A stretch of DNA of 42,412 nt from an uncultured Prevotella sp. (GCA_905210845.1 CAJLYG010000005.1:1-42412); one strand, 5' to 3'; counted from the first letter of the stretch, positions 28,767-37,942 are shown. The notes: generated from the sequence alone by a model not told the origin. Made by a program: numbers and translations.

Positions 28767-30995
28767 ATGGGAAAATTTTTCTTTTTGTTGATAATTTTTG
28801 GCTGCTTTTCCTACTTTGGTAGAGCCTCGTCTATATGGAATAATGCTTCAAGTAGTGATTTGACTTTCAATAGTCTTGCCCAGAGATGGGATGAAGCAAT
28901 TCCACTTGGAAACGGTGTCGTTGGGGCATTGATCTGGGAAAAAGGAGGAAATCTGCGTTTCGCCCTTGATCGAACAGATTTATGGGATTTACGCCCTATG
29001 CACTACTTTGATGATCCTACATATACATTTGAGTGGGTAAAGCAGCATATAAGGAATCATAATTATCAGCCAGTCCAAGACCATTTTGATATTCCATATG
29101 ATAATGTTGTCGCTCCCTCCAAAATACCTGGGGCAGCATTAGAATTTCCCATGAAGGTATTGGGGAAAGTAAAATACGTCCATCTATTTCTTAAAACAGC
29201 GGTTTGTAAGGTAGATTGGATGAATGGATCTTCTTTGCAAACTTTTGTGTCAGCCCATGAGCCCATAGGTTGGTTTGTTTTTAATCATGTTCCCTCTAAT
29301 TTTACCCCTGAGATTATAATGCCTCGATATGAAAGTGCTGATGTTAAAGCGAGTACTGCTTTTTCGGGCGGTCAGGATGTAGCTTTGCTAGGATATCCTC
29401 AAGGTATACTTGGAAAAAAAGGCACAACAATTACTTATCATCAATTAGGATATAATGGCTTTAGTTATGATGTCGCTGTTTCTTGGAAGAGAGTTAAGAA
29501 TTCTATCTACGGAGTTTGGAGCATAACAAGTACACATTCTTCATTAAATGCGGAAAGTAACGTACATGCGGCTTTATCACGTGGATTTATCCATGATCTC
29601 AATGCTCATTTGGCGTATTGGAAAAAATATTGGAATGCGTCATCTGTAACTATTCCTGACGTTGAATTACAAAAGGAATATGATAATGATATGTATAAGT
29701 TTGGGTCTGTAGCTCGGTCTCATGCTTATCCAATATCTTTGCAGGCAGTATGGACTGCTGATGATGGGCATTTACCCCCTTGGAAAGGAGACTATCATCA
29801 TGATTTGAATACGCAGCTAAGTTATTGGCCTGCTTATGAAGGGAACCATGTTTCAGAGAGCATGGGCTTTGTCAATACATTATGGGATCAGCAAGATGTT
29901 TATAAAAAGTACACTAAGCAATATTTTGGAAAAGAAGGACTAAACGTCCCTGGCGTTTGCTCTTTAACAGGAGAGCCTTTAGGGGGCTGGATTCAATATG
30001 CTATGTCACAAACGACAGGAGCATGGCTTGCTCAATATTTTTATTTGCATTGGAAGTATACAGCTGATGATGTTTTCCTAAAGACGAGGGCATATCCTTT
30101 TGTGAAGGAAATTGCCAGATTCCTTGAACAACAGACTTCATTAAATAATGTAGGTAAAAGAACATTAGAATTTAGCTCAAGTCCGGAACTTAATAGAAAT
30201 ACCTTGCAAGCATGGTTCTCTGGATTTACCAATAATGATTTGGCTCTCACACGTTTTGCTTTTCACATTGCTTCAGAAATGGCACATCACTTATCTTTAT
30301 GGGACGAAGAAAGGCATTGGGCATTATTAGAGAGTCAACTTCCTGATTATTATGTAGATGAAGATGGGGCTCTGATGTTAGCAGAAAGAGTTCCGGTTGT
30401 TTCTCACCGGCATCTTTCTCATGCAATGGCAATTTTCCCTCTTGCATTAATTGATTGGTACGATGATCAAAAATCAAAGATGATAATCCGGTCTACATTA
30501 GATAAGCTTTGGGATGTAGGTGTAGAAGAATGGTGGGGCTTCAGTTATGTATGGATGGCTAATCTTGAGGCTATGGCACAAAATGGCGAGAACGCATATA
30601 AGGCATTAAAGACGTTTGTCCATCATTATGTTTCTCAGAATACATTTTGCCTTAATGGGAATCAAGGGAGTAAGGATGCAGGGCAGTTTAGGGGAAGAAC
30701 TTTCTCGCTTGAAGGTAATTTCGCATTCGCTTCTGGAATACAGAAAATGTTACTGCAAAGTCATCGGGGCATTGCATATGTATTCCCAGCAATTCCTCAT
30801 AAATGGAGGGATGTTTCATTTAATAATTTACGACTGCCAGGTGCATTCCTCGTCTCGGCAACGATGCGCAATGGGAGGATAATCAAATTGAAAGTATTTT
30901 CTGAGAAGGGTGGCGACTTCTCAATAGTGTCACCATCAACGAAGCAGGTCTTACATTATAAGATGAAAGTCGGAGAGAGCATTTCTATTTGTTAA
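28767..30995 (+). CDS. GH95-like putative glycoside hydrolase, paralog 3
   Basis: Third copy, 742 residues from the ATG at 28767. I chose this over 28737 because it places the signal peptide MGKFFFLLIIFGCFSYFGRA at the very start. It keeps WDEAIPLGNGVVGALIWEKG, LDRTDLWDLRPMHYFDDP, PPWKGDYHHDLNTQLSYWPA, SHRHLSHAMAIFPL (the copy closest to the classical GH95 HRHLSH motif) and FSLEGNFAFASGIQKMLLQS. Like the other two it has D-x-N and E-G-N-F in place of the GH95 catalytic residues. It lies 19 bases before the SusC gene, so enzyme and importer are one operon. A family shift in mechanism or substrate relative to GH95 is inference. Confidence 0.82.
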   Translation: MGKFFFLLIIFGCFSYFGRASSIWNNASSSDLTFNSLAQRWDEAIPLGNGVVGALIWEKGGNLRFALDRTDLWDLRPMHYFDDPTYTFEWVKQHIRNHNYQPVQDHFDIPYDNVVAPSKIPGAALEFPMKVLGKVKYVHLFLKTAVCKVDWMNGSSLQTFVSAHEPIGWFVFNHVPSNFTPEIIMPRYESADVKASTAFSGGQDVALLGYPQGILGKKGTTITYHQLGYNGFSYDVAVSWKRVKNSIYGVWSITSTHSSLNAESNVHAALSRGFIHDLNAHLAYWKKYWNASSVTIPDVELQKEYDNDMYKFGSVARSHAYPISLQAVWTADDGHLPPWKGDYHHDLNTQLSYWPAYEGNHVSESMGFVNTLWDQQDVYKKYTKQYFGKEGLNVPGVCSLTGEPLGGWIQYAMSQTTGAWLAQYFYLHWKYTADDVFLKTRAYPFVKEIARFLEQQTSLNNVGKRTLEFSSSPELNRNTLQAWFSGFTNNDLALTRFAFHIASEMAHHLSLWDEERHWALLESQLPDYYVDEDGALMLAERVPVVSHRHLSHAMAIFPLALIDWYDDQKSKMIIRSTLDKLWDVGVEEWWGFSYVWMANLEAMAQNGENAYKALKTFVHHYVSQNTFCLNGNQGSKDAGQFRGRTFSLEGNFAFASGIQKMLLQSHRGIAYVFPAIPHKWRDVSFNNLRLPGAFLVSATMRNGRIIKLKVFSEKGGDFSIVSPSTKQVLHYKMKVGESISIC

Positions 30996-31014
30996 ACATA
31001 AACATTAATAATCT

Positions 31015-34000
31015 ATGACTAAAAAGATTTATTCATGGGCGTTGGCTCTTTGCCTCGCTCTTTGGGGAGGAAACGTTTATGCTGTTTCACCCGGGCCGAT
31101 TGGCAACTCTATTTTGCAACAGAAGGATTTATGTACAGGAATCATCCATGATAATAGTGGAGATCCGATCATTGGTGCAACTATTTCGATTAGAGGAGGA
31201 AAGATAGGCGCTGTTTCTGATGTGGATGGAAGGTTTTCAATATCAGGAATTCAGCGCGGAGTAACTCTCCACATTTCTTACATTGGATATAAGGATGTTG
31301 ATATCGTTTGGACAGGAGGATCTATAAACGTCACGATGGTAGCAGACGATATGACATTGAATGAAATTGTCGTGGTAGGATTTGGTTCTCAAAAGAAAGC
31401 TGATTTAACAGGTAGCGTGTCCACCGTTAGTGCAAAAGATATAACAGCTCGTCCAGTTAATTCTGTCGTAGATGCTCTTCAAGGTGTCGTTCCTGGTATG
31501 AACTTCTCTGTTGGAGCTAGTGGGGGAAGCCTTAACTCCTCAGAAACGTTTAATATACGTGGTCGAGGGACTATTGGCGCAGGTTCTTCAGTAACGCCTT
31601 TAGTGCTTATTGATGGAATGGAGGGAGACTTGTCAACATTGAATCCTGAAGATGTTGACAATATCTCAGTATTAAAAGATGCATCATCATCTTCAATATA
31701 TGGGTCTCGTGCAGCAGGTGGAGTTATTCTTGTTACTACAAAAACTGGTAAGGCAGGAAAAGCCAGAGTGAGCTATAATAATAACTTCAGATTTGGAATG
31801 CCAATGAATATGCCGGAAATGATGGATTCCTATTCTTGGGCTCTTTACATGAATGACGCAAGTAAATATGGGGGATCAGGTATATGGTTTAGTGATGCGA
31901 AACTTGAACAAATCAAAGCTGCGATGTCTGATCGCTCTAAGCCAACCATGTTTAAAAATCCTGGTACTAACCATTGGGAGGTATGGGATGTAAATGATTT
32001 GCTGCCTGTTGGAAATACGGATTGGTTGAAAGAGCATTTTACAAATAGTTTTTCTCAAGAGCATGCTGTCAGTGCTACTGGGGGATCAGAAGGGATTCAT
32101 TACTACTTCTCTGGTGATGTGTTGAGCCGCCAAGGTTTACTCCGCCATGGGAGAGATAAGAAGAATAGGTATAATCTTACTTCAAAGGTTGACGCACAAC
32201 TAACTAAATGGGTAAAGGCAACCTATTCCATGCGATTTACTCGTACCGATTATAATGGTCCTACCTTTATAGATAATAATGTTTTCTATCACAATGTCTG
32301 CCGCTACTGGCCAATTATTCCAGCGAAGGATCCCAATGGGCATTATGTTCCGGAATCATTTATCTCGGAACTTACCACAGGAGGGCGTCATAAGAATCAA
32401 GAGGATGTAATAGCTCAGCAACTTGCCTTGTGTTTTACACCGGTTAAAGGATTGGTTGTCAATGCAGAACTCAATTATCGCATCAATACAAATAATCAAC
32501 ATATTGAATGGTTGACTACGTATGGATATGATGTTGACAATAATCCTTATGCTACCAATAACCAAAACAACTCTGTAAAAGAGTATTATCTGAAGCAGAA
32601 TTATTTTAATCCCAATATTTGGGCGGAATATAGTCTTTCTTTGAAAGATGCTCATAATTTCAAGATTATGACTGGTTTCCAAAGTGAAGAAATGCATCAA
32701 AACTGGTTCTCAGGGCAACAATATGGCATTGTTGCTAATTTACCTACCTTGCACACTACATCTAAAAATCCCAAAGTTGATGGGAAACCAGAGAAGTGGA
32801 CGACTGCAGGATTTTTTGGCCGATTGAATTATGATTATTTGGGTAAATATCTTTTTGAAGGCAATTTGCGGTATGATGGATCTTCTCGGTTCCTACGTAA
32901 TAATCGATGGAATTGGTTCCCGTCTTTCTCTGTAGGTTGGAATATTGCGAGAGAGAATTTTTGGAAACCAATAGAAGAGTATGTGAATTCGCTTAAGTTG
33001 AGAGCTTCTTGGGGAAAATTGGGAAATCAGAATACTGATAGTTGGTATCCATTTTATTCAACAATGTATTATGCGAACCAAGGAGGAGAATGGCTGATTG
33101 ATGGTAAAAAGCCAAATGTCTCTGGTGAGCCATCTTTGGTTTCAGCAACGCTTACTTGGGAGAAAAGTAGGACTTGGGAAGTCGGTCTTGATTGGGGCGC
33201 ATTTAATAATCGCTTGACAGGATCTTTCTCTTATTTCCAAAGAAAAACTTATGATATGGTTGGTCCGGCTCCAGAGCTTCCTGTTATTTTAGGAACAGCT
33301 ACACCAAAAGTTAATAATCTTGATATGACCTCTAAAGGATGGGATTTGCAAATTTCGTGGCGTGATCGTATTAATACATTTGAATATGGTATTAACCTGA
33401 TATTGAGCGATAGTAAAGTTGTTATAGACAAATACCCCAATGATTCCAAAGATTTAGGACAAACTTATTATAAAGGAGCTCATTTAGGGGATATTTGGGG
33501 ATATAAGACAGTAGGGATTGCTAAGAGTCAAGAAGAGATGGATCAGCATCTAAAGAATGCAGATCAAAGTTCTCTTGGTAGTAATTGGGCTGCTGGAGAC
33601 GTAATGTATGCAGATATAAACGGCGATCATAAAGTTAATAATGGAGAGAATCGAGCTGATAATGCCGGCGATTTGAAAATTATTGGGAATTCTACTCCAA
33701 GGTATAATTTTGGACTCAATATGACTGCGGCCTGGAAAGGAATAGATGTTAAAGTATTTTTCCAGGGTACTCTTAAACGAGACTATGCACCAGGTAGAAG
33801 TGACGCTGTTTTCTGGGGGGCATGTGGAATCAACAAGTGGCAGGCAATAGGTTTTAAAGAGCATCTTGACTATTTCCGTGATTCTAATAGTCCTTTGGGG
33901 GAAAATTTGGATAGCTACTATCCTCGTCCGAATTGGAGAAGTAGTAGAAATAATTACACGCAAACGCGATACCTGCAGAATGCTGCTTATTGCAGGTTGA

Positions 34001-34221
34001 AGAATCTTACGATAGGATATACACTTCCTCAACAGCTTACGAAAAGAATATATGTTCAGTCTTTGCGCTTCTTTGTATCGGCGGAGAATTTGTTTACAAT
34101 AACTAACTTTACGAGACTGGGTGATCCGGAGATTATCGATGCTCGAGGTTATGATGATGGATTGAGCAAAACTTATCCTTTGACAAAGAATTTCTCTTTT
34201 GGCATGAATATTACCTTATAA
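31015..34221 (+). CDS. SusC-like TonB-dependent outer-membrane receptor (third pair)
   Basis: Outer-membrane oligosaccharide channel, 1068 residues. It has a signal peptide ending near VYAVS (residue 24), a carboxypeptidase-regulatory-like domain (about 41-110; TGIIHDNSGDPIIGATISIR, HISYIGYKD), the TonB box LNEIVVVGFGSQKKADLTGS (about 115), the plug (FNIRGRGTIGAG, LVLIDGMEGDLSTLNPEDVD, ISVLKDASSSSIYGSRAAGG) and a barrel ending FGMNITL. It has no STN domain, so unlike the second pair it is not a FecR-type transducer. It directly follows the three GH95-like genes and precedes its SusD by 23 bases, which points to the product of those enzymes or their polymer as cargo. Confidence 0.96.
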   Translation: MTKKIYSWALALCLALWGGNVYAVSPGPIGNSILQQKDLCTGIIHDNSGDPIIGATISIRGGKIGAVSDVDGRFSISGIQRGVTLHISYIGYKDVDIVWTGGSINVTMVADDMTLNEIVVVGFGSQKKADLTGSVSTVSAKDITARPVNSVVDALQGVVPGMNFSVGASGGSLNSSETFNIRGRGTIGAGSSVTPLVLIDGMEGDLSTLNPEDVDNISVLKDASSSSIYGSRAAGGVILVTTKTGKAGKARVSYNNNFRFGMPMNMPEMMDSYSWALYMNDASKYGGSGIWFSDAKLEQIKAAMSDRSKPTMFKNPGTNHWEVWDVNDLLPVGNTDWLKEHFTNSFSQEHAVSATGGSEGIHYYFSGDVLSRQGLLRHGRDKKNRYNLTSKVDAQLTKWVKATYSMRFTRTDYNGPTFIDNNVFYHNVCRYWPIIPAKDPNGHYVPESFISELTTGGRHKNQEDVIAQQLALCFTPVKGLVVNAELNYRINTNNQHIEWLTTYGYDVDNNPYATNNQNNSVKEYYLKQNYFNPNIWAEYSLSLKDAHNFKIMTGFQSEEMHQNWFSGQQYGIVANLPTLHTTSKNPKVDGKPEKWTTAGFFGRLNYDYLGKYLFEGNLRYDGSSRFLRNNRWNWFPSFSVGWNIARENFWKPIEEYVNSLKLRASWGKLGNQNTDSWYPFYSTMYYANQGGEWLIDGKKPNVSGEPSLVSATLTWEKSRTWEVGLDWGAFNNRLTGSFSYFQRKTYDMVGPAPELPVILGTATPKVNNLDMTSKGWDLQISWRDRINTFEYGINLILSDSKVVIDKYPNDSKDLGQTYYKGAHLGDIWGYKTVGIAKSQEEMDQHLKNADQSSLGSNWAAGDVMYADINGDHKVNNGENRADNAGDLKIIGNSTPRYNFGLNMTAAWKGIDVKVFFQGTLKRDYAPGRSDAVFWGACGINKWQAIGFKEHLDYFRDSNSPLGENLDSYYPRPNWRSSRNNYTQTRYLQNAAYCRLKNLTIGYTLPQQLTKRIYVQSLRFFVSAENLFTITNFTRLGDPEIIDARGYDDGLSKTYPLTKNFSFGMNITL

Positions 34222-34244
34222 ATTATCTTTAAAACTATGTTATT

Positions 34245-36263
34245 ATGAAACTGAGATATTTAAATGTGATTATGGGGCTTGTAATTATCTGCTTAGCTTC
34301 CTGTAATGATTTTCTTGACCAAACGCCTGAGGGTGATATTACCCCTCAAAAATATTTTTCTTCAGAAGCAGACTTGGCCGCATTTACTGTGAATTATTAT
34401 AACTTTAGATCTATTCCTCCCTATGCTTATGCTTTAAGCTATTGGGGAGATGACAATGATACAGATAATCAAGCTGCGATGAATTACTCTTCCAGATGGG
34501 CTCCTGGAGAGTGGAAAGTTCCATCAAGCGGTGGTCAATGGGATTTTTCCAGAATCCGTCATATAAACTATTTCTTGGAGCAAACGATGGAAAAATATAA
34601 AGCGAATCAAATTCAGGGCAATGACGCAAATATACGGCATTATATTGGCGAAGCTCATGTAATGAGGGCCTATGAATATATTAAAAAACTTCAAAACTTA
34701 GGCGATTGTCCAATAGTAACTTCTGCGTTGAGTGATAATAAAGAAGCCCTCATTGCGGCTTCGAAGCGTCAGCCGTCTTATAAAGTCGCTCGTTTTATAT
34801 TGAATGACCTTGATACTGCAATCACTATGCTCAAGGATACCCCGCCCCAAGGTGGTAAATGTAGGATAGGAAAAGATGTTGCATATTTATTGCGTTCTCG
34901 GGCAGCCTTGTTTGAGGGGACCTGGTTAAAATATCACAAGGGAACAGCTTTCGTGCCAGGAGGGACAGGCTGGCCAGGGAACTCAGAAGATATCCAAGGA
35001 TTCAATATCGATGATGAAATCAAATATTTCTTGTCAGAAAGTATGAAATCAGCTAAGATCGTAGGCGATAGAGTAGTTGACAATTTAGTAGTTAATACAG
35101 ATACTCAAGAAGGCATGGATGCATCATTTAATGTTATCAATCCTTATTATTGCATGTTCTGTGATGAAAATATGGAGAATTACAGTGAGATATTAATGTG
35201 GCGTTCTTATAGTGTCGCAGAAGGTATTACCCATAATGTCCAACTTTGTCTCGAAAATGATGGCGGAGGTTCTGGATGGACACGGGGTTTGGTGAATTCT
35301 TTCCTCATGCGTAATGGCTTACCTATATATGCATCTGGTTCTGGATATAATTCGGATTGGGAAAAAGCAGGCGTAGCCGCTACGCTAAAAGATAGGGATT
35401 CAAGAATTCAGCTGTTTACAAAAAAGGATGGAGATATAGAGGACTATCATTCGGACGGTAGTGTAAATCATGTTGATTATACGTGGATAGCGAAGGGCAT
35501 CTCTGAAAATAGAATGGTTACAGGATTCCCGATTAAGAAAGGTAAGCACTACTCTCCAGTGATGAGGATTCAGCATGATCATGGAACATCGGGAAGTGTT
35601 GTCTTTCGCGCAACAGAAGCAATGCTAAATTATATGGAAGCAAGTTATGAACTGAATGGCAATATTGATGCCACATGCGATAAATACTGGCGTGCATTGC
35701 GTGTAAGAGCCAAAGTGAATCCTGATTATAAAGTTACAATAGCGGCAACTTCCATGGGTGAAGAAGCTAAAGGTGATTGGGGAGCATATTCACATGGTAT
35801 GTTAATCGATCCCACTCTTTATAATATAAGGCGGGAACGTCGAAATGAATTTATAGGGGAAGGTCTTCGTTGGGCAGATTTGTGCCGTTGGAGAGCATTA
35901 GACCAAGTCCGTAATTATCAGATAGAAGGTATTCGGTATTGGGGATCTATTTATGAAGGAAATCTCCGTTCTAATGTAGATGGGAAAATTGTAGATTTAG
36001 TGAAAGTAGATGAGATTGGTGGTACAGGCAATATGTCATCAAAGGATAGGAGCGTTTATATACGCCCTTATCAAATTTCTAAAGTGAATAATTCTGTTTT
36101 TGATGGATATAATTTTACTCCAGCTCACTACTTGTATCCAATTGCACAGAGCGTATTCCGCCAGACTGCTTCGGGCGATCAGACAGATTTAAATACGTCA
36201 GTTGTTTACCAGAATCCAGGTTGGCCCAAAGTTGCGGATCAGGGGCCCAGTGAAATACGTTAA
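34245..36263 (+). CDS. SusD/RagB-like glycan-binding lipoprotein (third pair)
   Basis: Surface lipoprotein partner of the SusC at 31015-34221. The lipobox is LASC with Cys20, followed by NDFLDQTPEGDITPQKYFSS. SusD segments are IGEAHVMRAYEYIKKLQNLG, DVAYLLRSRAALFEGTWLKY, VVFRATEAMLNYMEASYELN and NIRRERRNEFIGEGLRWADL. At 672 residues it is longer than the other two SusD proteins here, with extra sequence in the middle that may shape a larger binding face. It is the last gene of the GH95-like/SusC/SusD operon and is followed by a strong hairpin. Confidence 0.95.
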   Translation: MKLRYLNVIMGLVIICLASCNDFLDQTPEGDITPQKYFSSEADLAAFTVNYYNFRSIPPYAYALSYWGDDNDTDNQAAMNYSSRWAPGEWKVPSSGGQWDFSRIRHINYFLEQTMEKYKANQIQGNDANIRHYIGEAHVMRAYEYIKKLQNLGDCPIVTSALSDNKEALIAASKRQPSYKVARFILNDLDTAITMLKDTPPQGGKCRIGKDVAYLLRSRAALFEGTWLKYHKGTAFVPGGTGWPGNSEDIQGFNIDDEIKYFLSESMKSAKIVGDRVVDNLVVNTDTQEGMDASFNVINPYYCMFCDENMENYSEILMWRSYSVAEGITHNVQLCLENDGGGSGWTRGLVNSFLMRNGLPIYASGSGYNSDWEKAGVAATLKDRDSRIQLFTKKDGDIEDYHSDGSVNHVDYTWIAKGISENRMVTGFPIKKGKHYSPVMRIQHDHGTSGSVVFRATEAMLNYMEASYELNGNIDATCDKYWRALRVRAKVNPDYKVTIAATSMGEEAKGDWGAYSHGMLIDPTLYNIRRERRNEFIGEGLRWADLCRWRALDQVRNYQIEGIRYWGSIYEGNLRSNVDGKIVDLVKVDEIGGTGNMSSKDRSVYIRPYQISKVNNSVFDGYNFTPAHYLYPIAQSVFRQTASGDQTDLNTSVVYQNPGWPKVADQGPSEIR

Positions 36264-36334
36264 ACATAGCAATATACAGATAGGTTTTGTCAAAATGTTC
36301 TCTTGCTATCTGTGCGCTAAGTTGGCTTGAAAAT

Positions 36335-36386
36335 CATAGGATCCATATCTACTCCTCATCATCAAAAGTAGATATGGATCCTTATG
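36335..36386 (+). terminator. Strong hairpin terminator after the third PUL
   Basis: A perfect 15-base stem, AGGATCCATATCTAC (36338-36352) pairing with GTAGATATGGATCCT (36368-36382), has a 15-base loop. It is extended by CAT/ATG after a one-base bulge. It lies 75 bases after the SusD stop and before the next promoter. There is no clear T run, which is common for terminators of this phylum. Confidence 0.65.
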
Positions 36387-36511
36387 AAACGAGATAACCT
36401 TATAGCCAAAATGTATATCAATTTTTTGTGAAGTGTAAAATTTAGATGGATTGCAAAGTTTATGATTACTTTCGTTTTGTGTTATAAATCCGTGAAAAAA
36501 CGTCTGATAAC

Positions 36512-36542
36512 TTGTACATATAAAAATGATTATGTATCTTTG
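36512..36542 (+). promoter_or_regulatory. Bacteroidetes-type promoter before the small coiled-coil gene
   Basis: TTG (36512-36514) and TATCTTTG (36535-36542) are separated by 20 bases, a full match to the -33/-7 consensus. The next ATG in good context is at 36582. This supports the reality of the very short gene there. Confidence 0.75.
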
Positions 36543-36581
36543 CGCTGAGATTAAGAAATTGAATGATTAACCATCAAGTCA

Positions 36582-36737
36582 ATGCTAATTGACACTGAAG
36601 AAATTGAGCGGATTATCGCACGAAAAGAAAAAGAGATTAAGCAATTATTAGAACTTCAAAGTCTACTCTCTTCAGAACATCTAGAAGAACAGATAGATAT
36701 GGGATTGGAAGACCTTTCGAAGCTCTACAAAGAATAG
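36582..36737 (+). CDS. 51-residue coiled-coil hypothetical protein
   Basis: A short gene of unknown function. The product, MLIDTEEIERIIARKEKEIK and onward to DLSKLYKE, is almost entirely charged with regularly spaced Leu/Ile (KQLLELQSLLSSEHLEEQ), so it should form a helix or coiled coil. There is no signal peptide, so it is predicted to be cytoplasmic. A full consensus promoter lies 40 bases upstream, and the DUF5053 gene begins 63 bases downstream on the same strand, so the two are likely co-transcribed. Its function might be as a partner of the DUF5053 protein; this is inference from position only. Confidence 0.6.
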   Translation: MLIDTEEIERIIARKEKEIKQLLELQSLLSSEHLEEQIDMGLEDLSKLYKE

Positions 36738-36800
36738 AGGAAATGTAAGTAATAATCAAGGTCCTCTTCCCTCTGGAGGGGCTTGCAAAAGGATAAGAAG

Positions 36801-37199
36801 ATGGAAGAATATTTGATTAAACTAAAAGAGTTTGAGTCTTTGCTCGGGAAAGACGACGAGGCAAGCAACCGGCGTCGCACAGAAATTGTGGAATGGCTTA
36901 AAGATAATGAAAGTGCTGATGTGAAGAAAGCGGCTGAAAAACTCATTATGCGTCATCTCCACGAGACGGACAAGTTTGTAAAGACCATACGTCAGCAACT
37001 TGGCGATAAGTATGAATTATTGCCAATATCGTATATTGCACGCCATTACTTTGGCAAGAGTGCATCGTGGCTCCATCAGCGTATCAATGGTTACCGCGTT
37101 CGGGGCAAGGTTTATACCCTCAACGAAGAACAAAAGAAAATATTCAATGATGCCTGTCAGGATATTGCTAAGCAGATAGGCTCATTCCATTATGCTTGA
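36801..37199 (+). CDS. DUF5053-type hypothetical protein
   Basis: Cytoplasmic protein of 132 residues that looks like DUF5053, a family of unknown function mostly in Bacteroides and Prevotella. I chose the ATG at 36801 rather than the TTG at 36783, because an A/G-rich stretch (AGGATAAGAAG) sits just before it. The N-terminal half is helical and charged. The C-terminal half, LLPISYIARHYFGKSASWLH followed by QRINGYRVRGKVYTLNEEQK, resembles a DNA-binding helix-turn-helix in which the YFGKSASWLHQRING part would be the turn and recognition helix. It probably forms an operon with the small gene before it. No function is known; regulator or phage-derived origin is speculation. Confidence 0.7.
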   Translation: MEEYLIKLKEFESLLGKDDEASNRRRTEIVEWLKDNESADVKKAAEKLIMRHLHETDKFVKTIRQQLGDKYELLPISYIARHYFGKSASWLHQRINGYRVRGKVYTLNEEQKKIFNDACQDIAKQIGSFHYA

Positions 37200-37275
37200 T
37201 TCGTCATGATTTAGCTGATAATCAGGATATGCCGCTAGAAATTCTGCTTTTGGGGCGATATTACTTTATTGCGGT

Positions 37276-37520
37276 TCATTCGATGAAGACCATCACGGCA
37301 CATGCTGCCAATAGTGAGGCCATCACCCAACCAACTTGCCTACGATAGTCTTTCAGGAAACGACTCATGGCGGCTCCGGCTAACAGCCATGCTAAGTTGG
37401 CTCCTGGTCCGGCGATGAGTAGCAGGGCAGCGGCGAAGAAAAGGTCGATCAGGTGGGAGGAATATGGTAGGACGTAGACGGAGTAAACCAGGAAGTCGAA
37501 GTCTTGTAAATAGAAAAAGT
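37276..37520 (-). pseudogene. 3' fragment of a LysE/RhtB-type exporter gene
   Basis: The C-terminal part of this minus-strand reading frame, DLFFAAALLLIAGPGANLAW followed by LLAGAAMSRFLKDYRRQVGW and a final hydrophobic segment, resembles the last two membrane helices of LysE-family amino-acid exporters (W-x-L-x-G followed by R-R-F-L-x-x-x-R-R). The usual N-terminal 110-130 residues are missing; upstream the frame only overlaps the opposite-strand DUF1304 gene and reads as nonsense. I infer a gene truncated by a deletion or insertion at about 37520. A short real protein starting from a weak codon is not excluded. Confidence 0.5.
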
Positions 37521-37554
37521 GGATGGAAGAGGGTGCAAATTCATTTGTTTGGAG

Positions 37555-37562
37555 TATCTTTG
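37555..37562 (+). promoter_or_regulatory. -7 element before the DUF1304 gene
   Basis: TATCTTTG matches TAnnTTTG, but there is no clean TTG about 20 bases upstream. It ends 14 bases before the ATG at 37577. This decides the start: an upstream in-frame ATG at 37523 would precede the promoter. Confidence 0.5.
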
Positions 37563-37576
37563 CATTTCCAAAAACG

Positions 37577-37942
37577 ATGATGGTTATGAATATGTTATTA
37601 ATGATTCTCATCCTGCTTGTTGCAGCCGAGCACCTATATATTCTATGTTTAGAGACTTTTGTGACAACCTCCAGACATACCTCCAAGACATTCAATATCG
37701 AAAGAGATGAGCTTGGCAACCACCACATCTCCACTCTATTGAAGAATCAAGGCGTTTACAATGGTTTGTTAGCTGTGTTACTTATCATTGCCACCATCAG
37801 TCAAGACCTGTTGTGGTGCCGGCTACTTTTAGGTTATGTTATTCTCGTGGCTCTCTTCGGAGCGTTAACCAGCGACCCGAAGATACTCCTCAAGCAAGGC
37901 GCACTCGCCATCATTGCCTTGGTGGTGAGTTTCTTGGCGTGA
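37577..37942 (+). CDS. DUF1304 family small membrane protein
   Basis: Inner-membrane protein of 121 residues. Four hydrophobic segments are visible: MNMLLMILILLVAAEHLYIL, GVYNGLLAVLLIIATIS, LLLGYVILVALFGAL and LKQGALAIIALVVSFLA. The motifs AAEHLYILCLETF and KNQGVYNGLLA are characteristic of the DUF1304 family, whose function is unknown. The start at 37577 (MMVMNML) is favoured by the -7 element just upstream. It has no close operon partners; the neighbouring minus-strand gene fragment ends beneath its promoter. Confidence 0.85.
   Translation: MMVMNMLLMILILLVAAEHLYILCLETFVTTSRHTSKTFNIERDELGNHHISTLLKNQGVYNGLLAVLLIIATISQDLLWCRLLLGYVILVALFGALTSDPKILLKQGALAIIALVVSFLA

Noticed and set aside
36338..36382. 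The 15-base inverted repeat as a mobile-element end or REP-like repeat
   Set aside because: It occurs once in the window, directly after an operon, and folds as a simple hairpin, so a terminator is the simpler reading.
37521..37734. N-terminal half of the minus-strand exporter-like open frame
   Set aside because: It is opposite the DUF1304 coding start and does not resemble the LysE N-terminus; only the C-terminal part was kept as a gene fragment.
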